Shown: piece after piece, positions 59,342 through 64,000 of the stretch | Layout: every line of letters starts with the position of its first letter | Position numbering within the stretch: the stretch's first letter is position 1 | Assembly: GCF_000148995.1 (NCBI RefSeq) | Contig: NZ_GL538352.1 | Location: forward strand, 1,422,974 to 1,486,973 | Reading direction: 5' to 3' | Length of the DNA: 64,000 nt | Source: Listeria grayi DSM 20601 | GTDB lineage: Bacteria; Bacillota; Bacilli; Lactobacillales; Listeriaceae | The notes under the pieces: generated by a model | Told to the model about the DNA's origin: nothing | The model's database searches: none | Seen by the model: the letters and a program-made list of their open reading frames with translations, nothing else | Made by a program: the position numbers and the translations under genes

Positions 59342-59623
59342 ATGAGTAAATATAAAATTTTGGTAGCGTGTGGCGCAGGTATTGCAACTTCTACGGTGGT
59401 AACAGATAAAGTAGAACGATTAGTGAAAGAGCATAATATCGATGCGGAGGTTCAACAAATCAAGATCGCCGAAGCAAGTTCATTGCAAGAAGGGGCGGAT
59501 TTGATCGTTTCCACGACGATTTTGCCGACAACCTATAAAATTCCGGCAATTATCGCGACAAGTTATATCACGGGTATGGGCATGGAAGAATTAGATGAAG
59601 AAATCTTATCGCATTTACAATAA
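59342..59623 (+). CDS. PTS EIIB, galactitol family
   Basis: A 93-residue EIIB with the phosphorylated Cys10 in the loop ILVACGAGIATSTVV. AAGGAGG ribosome site; 13 bases after EIIA. Confidence 0.93.
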   Translation: MSKYKILVACGAGIATSTVVTDKVERLVKEHNIDAEVQQIKIAEASSLQEGADLIVSTTILPTTYKIPAIIATSYITGMGMEELDEEILSHLQ

Positions 59624-59664
59624 CTAATAGATAAATATAAATAAGAGAAGTGGGGGAAGTGGAA

Positions 59665-60936
59665 GTGAGTAAATTATACGATGGAGTACAGTATGTCCTC
59701 AATTTAGGTCCGACAGTTATTTTACCGATCGCGATCTTTATCATCGCACTGATATTCAGAGTGCAAGTTAAGAAAGCGGTACGTTCCGCGATTACGATCG
59801 GGATCGGCTTTGTAGGTATCAACCTTGTCATCAGTGTACTTTCTGACAACTTAGGTCCAGCCGCACAACAAATGGTTAAAAATTTCGGTCTGCATTTGAC
59901 GATCATCGATGCAGGTTGGCCAGCTGCAGCTGCAGCTTCATTTGCATCACCGGTAGCAGCGATCTTGATTCCTGTCTGTTTAGTGGTCAACTTGATTTTG
60001 ATTTTCTTCAAAGTAACGAAAACACTCGATATCGATATTTGGAATTACTGGCACTTTATTGCAGCCGGAGCAACTGGTTATATCGTAACTGGCGGCAACT
60101 GGTGGTTCGCGATCCTTTGTGCGGTCATCTATGAAGTATTCGTGCTTTTGATGGCGGACAGAACGCAAGGCATGGTAGAAAATTTCTATGGTTTGAAAGG
60201 TATTTCCTTACCAACCGGTTCCACAGCAGCATTCGGGTTTATTGGTATCCCGATCGGCTGGTTGATTGCAAGGATCCCTGGTATTCGTAACATCCACGTC
60301 GATCCAGAAACGATCCAAAAACGCTTTGGTATTTTCGGGGAGCCAATGATGATGGGGCTTATCCTCGGTATTATCATCGGTATCCTAGCTGGATATGATC
60401 CAGGCGAAATTTTCAAATTAGGTATTTCGATGGCCTCCGTAATGTTCTTGATGCCTCGGATGGTAAAAATCTTGATGGAAGGCTTGATCCCGATTTCCGA
60501 ATCTGCTCGTGACTTCATGAAATCCCGCTTCAAAAACCGTGAGCTATATATCGGACTAGATGCAGCACTTTCTATCGGACATCCTGCCAACATTTCTACA
60601 GGTCTATTATTAGTACCGATCACTTTGTTCCTAGCAATCATTATCCCAGGAAATAAAGTTTTGCCGTTCGGTGACTTGGCAACGATTCCATTCTATGTTT
60701 CCTTCGTAGTTGCGAATCGAAAAGGTAACATCCTGCATTCGGTTCTTGCTGGTACAGTAGTTATCGCATTAGCACTGTTGATGGCAACCGATTATGGTCC
60801 TGTTCATACACAAATGATGGAAGGCATCTATAAACTTCCAAAAGGTGCTACAGAAGTAAGTACGCTCGATATGGGTGGTAACTTCTTCAACTGGGTCATT
60901 TTGAAATTCTCCCAACTTTGGGCAGCAATCTTTTAA
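59665..60936 (+). CDS. PTS EIIC, galactitol (Gat) family
   Basis: A 423-residue membrane permease with about ten helices and the Gat-family segments GPTVILPIAIFI, GIPIGWLIARIPGI and LDAALSIGHPANISTG. In L. monocytogenes the matching system carries D-arabitol and D-xylitol; the same is likely here. GTG 59665 follows GGGGGAAG; an earlier GTG 59650 lies upstream of that site. Confidence 0.92.
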   Translation: MSKLYDGVQYVLNLGPTVILPIAIFIIALIFRVQVKKAVRSAITIGIGFVGINLVISVLSDNLGPAAQQMVKNFGLHLTIIDAGWPAAAAASFASPVAAILIPVCLVVNLILIFFKVTKTLDIDIWNYWHFIAAGATGYIVTGGNWWFAILCAVIYEVFVLLMADRTQGMVENFYGLKGISLPTGSTAAFGFIGIPIGWLIARIPGIRNIHVDPETIQKRFGIFGEPMMMGLILGIIIGILAGYDPGEIFKLGISMASVMFLMPRMVKILMEGLIPISESARDFMKSRFKNRELYIGLDAALSIGHPANISTGLLLVPITLFLAIIIPGNKVLPFGDLATIPFYVSFVVANRKGNILHSVLAGTVVIALALLMATDYGPVHTQMMEGIYKLPKGATEVSTLDMGGNFFNWVILKFSQLWAAIF

Positions 60937-60958
60937 TAAATAGAGGAGATGAAGAACT

Positions 60959-62011
60959 TTGCGAGCAGCTGTACTTTACGAAAATAATCAGATAAAAGCA
61001 GAAGACATAGCTGAAACGCCTTGTGGGGCTGATGAAGTACGAGTAGAAGTAAAAGCCGCGGGAATATGTGGTTCTGATATCCATAAAATGCAGACTAGGT
61101 GGAAATATCCACTCCCTGCTGTGATGGGACATGAGTTTGCTGGTGAAATAACCGAAACCGGAAGCAATGTGAAAAGTGTGAAAGTAGGCGATCGTGTTGC
61201 TGGGATTCCTTTTGAACCTTGTGGCGAGTGTACGTATTGCAAGTCTGGCGAATATTCGCTCTGTGATAATTACAAAATGATCGGCTCGCATTTCCACGGC
61301 GCTTTTGCAGAAAATGTCGTTTTAAAAGAAGCGAACGTGATTCCGATTCGTGATCTGGATTACGAAGAAGGCGCAATGATCGAACCATTGGCCGTTTCTA
61401 TGCATGGTGTCCTTGGCATCGAACCACGTATCGGTGACCGTGTGGCGGTGTTCGGCGTCGGAACAATCGGCATCTTAGTGATTGAATGCTTGAAACTTGC
61501 AGGCGTCAAAGAAATCGTGGCAATCGACATCAAACCCGAAAAACTCCAAGAAGCAGCAGATTTTGGCTGCAGCCATACAATAAATGGCGCAGAAGAAGAC
61601 GTTTATGCCAGATTGATGGAAATCACAGACGGAGCAGGTGTCGACATTGCGATGGAATGCGCAGGTTCCCCGATTACGCAAGAACAATGTCTGCTCGTCA
61701 CAAAGAAAAAAGGCAAAATCGGCTTCTTAGGAATAGCCTATCGTGATTTGCTTTTACATGAACAAGCTATTGAGAATATTTTCCGACGTGAAATCACCTT
61801 GAAAGGCTTTTGGAATTCGTATTCTGCACCTTTTCCCGGTGAAGCATGGCAAAAGGCGATCGAATTCGTAGAACAAGGCCAAATCAAACTCAAACCGCTT
61901 ATTTCCCATCGTTACGCCATTGAAGAAACGAAAGAAGCGTTTGATATGGTACTGTCCCGTACGGAAAACTACAATAAGGTAATGATTTTACCAGAGAAGG
62001 GAGTTCATTAG
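60959..62011 (+). CDS. Zinc-dependent polyol-phosphate dehydrogenase (GatD-like)
   Basis: MDR-family dehydrogenase of 350 residues. Catalytic zinc ligands are in GICGSDIH and GHEFAGE, structural zinc Cys in CGECTYCKSGEYSLC, and the NAD site is GVGTIG. It probably oxidises the phosphorylated polyol (galactitol-1-P or D-arabitol-1-P type) delivered by the PTS. TTG start after GAGGAGATG. Equivalent to lmo2664. Confidence 0.9.
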   Translation: MRAAVLYENNQIKAEDIAETPCGADEVRVEVKAAGICGSDIHKMQTRWKYPLPAVMGHEFAGEITETGSNVKSVKVGDRVAGIPFEPCGECTYCKSGEYSLCDNYKMIGSHFHGAFAENVVLKEANVIPIRDLDYEEGAMIEPLAVSMHGVLGIEPRIGDRVAVFGVGTIGILVIECLKLAGVKEIVAIDIKPEKLQEAADFGCSHTINGAEEDVYARLMEITDGAGVDIAMECAGSPITQEQCLLVTKKKGKIGFLGIAYRDLLLHEQAIENIFRREITLKGFWNSYSAPFPGEAWQKAIEFVEQGQIKLKPLISHRYAIEETKEAFDMVLSRTENYNKVMILPEKGVH

Positions 62012-62012
62012 A

Positions 62013-63044
62013 TTGAAAGCAGTAGTAAAGCAAGAACCAGGCTACGATAAAATGGATCTACTCGATGTGGAAGAACCGGAAGTATCGGGGGACTTAGTGA
62101 AAATAAAAGTAGCTTTTACAGGGATTTGCGGATCGGATATCCATACATTCAAAGGCGAGTATAAGAATCCGAAAACCCCGGTAACCCTTGGTCACGAGTT
62201 TTCAGGAGAGGTGATCGAAGTTGGCCCAGAAGTAACGAAATTCTTAGTTGGCGATCGCGTTACCAGCGAAACAACTTTTGAAACATGTGGTGAATGTATC
62301 TATTGTCAGGAAAAAGACTATAACCTCTGCGCCCACCGGAAAGGCATCGGCACACAAGTAAATGGTAGCTTTGCCCCTTATGTCGTTTCCAGAGAAGAAA
62401 GCTGTCACCACTTACCGGAAAACGTCACTTTCCAAGCGGCCGCTTTAACAGAACCACTAGCATGTTGTGTCCATGCTGCTTTGGAAAAAACAACGGTCAC
62501 CAGTGAAGACACGGTACTTATTTTCGGCCCAGGACCAATTGGTCTATTGTTGGCGCAAGTTGTGAAAGCACAAGGAGCCACCGTCATCTTAGCGGGAATC
62601 ACGAAAGATAAACCTAGATTAACATTAGGAAAAGAGTTAGGCATGGATTATATCGTTGATACACAAGCAGAGGACCTCTCAGCGGTCATTATGAAGGTGA
62701 CGAACGGTTATGGTGCTGATAAAGTATTTGATTGCTCTGGAGCTGTTCCTGCGGTTAATGAAGGACTGGCACTTACGAAGAAAAAAGGAACCTTCGTCCA
62801 AGTCGGACTTTTTGCCGAACAAAAAAACAAGATCGATGAAGAAGCTATCATTCAGCGCGAAATCGAATACATCGGCAGCAGATCACAAAAACCAAGCTCA
62901 TGGGAAAAAGCCCTGGACCTATTGGCACAAGGAGCTATCGATGCGGATAAGATGATCACAAAGATCTACCCGTTAGAGGATTGGCGAGATGCGTTCGAAA
63001 CAGTAATGGCAGGGAATGATATCAAGGTGCTAGTTCAATCTTAG
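62013..63044 (+). CDS. Second zinc-dependent polyol-phosphate dehydrogenase
   Basis: A 343-residue MDR enzyme, similar to its neighbour: GICGSDIHTF, GHEFSGE, CGECIYCQEKDYNLC and NAD motif GPGPIGLL. Two dehydrogenases let the pathway handle two stereoisomeric pentitol phosphates, yielding D-xylulose-5-phosphate, if the Listeria pentitol model applies. TTG start one base after the previous stop, GAAGGGAG upstream. Equivalent to lmo2663; the rpiB, epimerase and transketolase genes that follow in L. monocytogenes are absent here. Confidence 0.9.
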   Translation: MKAVVKQEPGYDKMDLLDVEEPEVSGDLVKIKVAFTGICGSDIHTFKGEYKNPKTPVTLGHEFSGEVIEVGPEVTKFLVGDRVTSETTFETCGECIYCQEKDYNLCAHRKGIGTQVNGSFAPYVVSREESCHHLPENVTFQAAALTEPLACCVHAALEKTTVTSEDTVLIFGPGPIGLLLAQVVKAQGATVILAGITKDKPRLTLGKELGMDYIVDTQAEDLSAVIMKVTNGYGADKVFDCSGAVPAVNEGLALTKKKGTFVQVGLFAEQKNKIDEEAIIQREIEYIGSRSQKPSSWEKALDLLAQGAIDADKMITKIYPLEDWRDAFETVMAGNDIKVLVQS

Positions 63045-63062
63045 TGAGAGGATGATAACAAG

Positions 63063-63188
63063 ATGTTTATTCATTTAAAAAAGGACAATGCAAGCAAAAC
63101 GAAGTTGGCAGGCCGCGTATTTGCAAACATTATCCTCTCACACAAGGCAATAGTATCGCCCTGCAAAAATAGTATACCACGGAAATGA
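63063..63188 (+). CDS. Short frame after the PTS operon, possible remnant
   Basis: A 41-codon frame, MFIHLKKDNASKTKLAG onwards, with GAGAGGATG upstream. It resembles nothing I know and could be a degraded gene left after loss of the rest of the pentitol operon. Confidence 0.25.
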   Translation: MFIHLKKDNASKTKLAGRVFANIILSHKAIVSPCKNSIPRK

Positions 63189-63198
63189 AGATAGAAGA

Positions 63199-63233
63199 AA
63201 GATGGCATCTACATGAAGATGTCATCTTTTTTT
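63199..63233 (+). terminator. Terminator of the Gat PTS operon
   Basis: AAGATGGCATCT pairs with AGATGTCATCTT around ACATGA (one G-T pair) followed by TTTTT. Confidence 0.85.
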
Positions 63234-63245
63234 AACTTGAAAAGG

Positions 63246-63265
63246 GAACGTTTGTTCGTTATAAT
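63246..63265 (+). promoter_or_regulatory. LexA (SOS) box over the yolD-like promoter
   Basis: GAACGTTTGTTCG fits the Gram-positive SOS box CGAACRNRYGTTYG except the first base, and TATAAT (63260-63265) overlaps its end. The start codon follows 23 bases later. LexA binding would block the promoter until DNA damage. Confidence 0.65.
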
Positions 63266-63288
63266 AGTTTCAGAGAGGAAGTAGTGCT

Positions 63289-63579
63289 ATGGAATATCAA
63301 GATCGAGGTATGCTAAAGTATCAAGGATTCATCTTATCAGAACACCACGATGCACTCGAAAGAAACGTCGAAAAACAAACGAATATCCGTCAAAGATTAA
63401 CAAACGCCTTTAAAAATCAACAAGTAGTCCAAATCCAGTATGGAATGAATAAGGAATATGCACGCATTCGAGAAATCGATTATATTATGGAAAAAGTAGT
63501 GATCATGGATGAAGATAATATAGAAAAGATCATCTCAATAGAGGAAATAGAAACCCTTGTTTATAAAGAGGAAATATGA
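63289..63579 (+). CDS. YolD-like family protein
   Basis: A 96-residue protein, MEYQDRGMLKYQGFILSEHH onwards, with the YolD pattern (IRQRLTNAFKNQQVVQIQYG and a C-terminal ISIEEIETLV). YolD proteins often sit beside Y-family DNA polymerases in SOS operons, but no polymerase gene is nearby. GAGAGGAAG ribosome site. The LexA box upstream supports an SOS role. Confidence 0.8.
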   Translation: MEYQDRGMLKYQGFILSEHHDALERNVEKQTNIRQRLTNAFKNQQVVQIQYGMNKEYARIREIDYIMEKVVIMDEDNIEKIISIEEIETLVYKEEI

Positions 63580-63626
63580 CGAAAAAGTAGCTTTTAAAAA
63601 GTTTTTAATATTTTTTGGAAAAAGTA

Positions 63627-63655
63627 TTGACGAAAGCGAAAAAACTTGGTATATT
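63627..63655 (+). promoter_or_regulatory. rRNA operon promoter
   Basis: TTGACG (63627-63632) and TATATT (63650-63655) with a 17-base spacer, preceded by an A/T-rich stretch (63595-63625) suited as UP element. Confidence 0.85.
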
Positions 63656-63659
63656 TATA

Positions 63660-63887
63660 AACGTTGCTGATACGCACAAAGCGCTTCGGCAAGGCAAGAA
63701 ACGACCTTTGAAAACTGAACAAAAAGAAGACGAAATGGTAACGGAACAGTATGTTTCGGAACATCGCAAGCGGAAACAAAAAGTTGTTTCCAAATAGTAA
63801 CAAACTAGTAAGTAATTGCTAGCGAAGTCAATTTATGACGCGAGGAATTTATTCGGTCAAACGAATAAATATTCAAACGCACTTTAT
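63660..63887 (+). ncRNA. rRNA operon leader
   Basis: About 228 transcribed bases before 16S rRNA. The stretch around 63705-63725 (CTTTGAAAACTGAAC) is typical of rRNA operon leaders and spacers in this group, where it takes part in processing and antitermination. A 60-codon frame inside (63615-63797) is not accepted as a gene. Confidence 0.7.
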
Positions 63888-64000
63888 TTTAAAGAGAGTT
63901 TGATCCTGGCTCAGGACGAACGCTGGCGGCGTGCCTAATACATGCAAGTCGAACGAATGACCTTAGGAGCTTGCTCCTTTGGTCGTTAGTGGCGGACGGG
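63888..64000 (+). rRNA. rrs: 16S ribosomal RNA, 5' end (partial)
   Basis: The conserved AGAGTTTGATCCTGGCTCAG begins at 63895, placing the mature 5' end near 63888. It continues with GACGAACGCTGGCGGCGTGC and GTGGCGGACGGG to the window end. The variable V1 loop around GAGCTTGCTC differs from my recollection of L. monocytogenes. Confidence 0.97.

Noticed and set aside
63615..63797. 60-codon frame before 16S rRNA
   Set aside because: It spans the rRNA promoter and leader, so it is a chance frame.

Overview
The window looks like a chromosomal segment of a Listeria-type Firmicute (family Listeriaceae). Supporting observations are low GC, strong AAGGAGG ribosome sites, the secY-adk-infA order without map, and the flavin-based extracellular electron transfer (EET) genes ndh2, pplA, fmnB, dmkA and fmnA directly upstream of the S10 ribosomal operon, as in Listeria monocytogenes. 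The 16S start at the right end and the changed gene order suggest a Listeria outside the monocytogenes clade. The exact species cannot be named from this window.

Layout. (1) 0.3-2.6 kb: a dGTPase-like HD hydrolase and a secreted GH16 glucanase. (2) 2.6-7.2 kb: the str operon rpsL-rpsG-fusA-tuf. (3) 7.2-16.2 kb: a DUF4003 gene and the EET locus (dmkB, eetB, ndh2 on the minus strand; pplA, fmnB, dmkA, fmnA on the plus strand), in which eetA appears to be missing. (4) 16.2-19.4 kb: a minus-strand catabolic operon (PTS EIIBC, ADP-ribosylglycohydrolase-family enzyme, GntR regulator) behind a promoter with a perfect cre box and an 11-bp palindrome. (5) 19.5-21.6 kb: a chemoreceptor. (6) 21.7-36.3 kb: the S10-spc-alpha ribosomal supercluster, rpsJ to rplQ. 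(7) 36.4-36.9 kb: a 138-bp tandem repeat. (8) 37-43.6 kb: mgtC-like gene, ecfA1-ecfA2-ecfT, truA, an unusual pyruvyl-transferase-like gene, rplM-rpsI. (9) 43.6-53.7 kb: an AT-rich integrative mobilizable element inserted in the 3' end of rpsI. (10) 53.8-56.4 kb: a type VII secretion LXG toxin/immunity cassette. (11) 56.7-63.0 kb: a Gat-family PTS operon with two polyol-phosphate dehydrogenases. (12) 63.2-64 kb: an SOS-type yolD gene and the promoter, leader and first bases of an rRNA operon.

How the parts work together. The EET genes build a route from NADH through a demethylmenaquinone pool to flavinylated surface lipoprotein; FmnA probably shares the EcfA1/EcfA2 ATPases encoded at 37.8-39.5 kb. 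The mobile element carries integrase, excisionase, an HUH replication initiator split by an IS21-family insertion (7-bp target duplication, frame restored if the IS is removed), an FtsK/TcpA-like ATPase, and two cargo genes: an AIPR-family putative phage-defence protein and an EEP-superfamily nuclease/phosphatase. A 16-bp att repeat brackets it, and the terminator that probably served rpsI now lies 10 kb away beyond the right att site. The stretch after rpsI, with the element and then the toxin cassette, is the main accessory region of the window.
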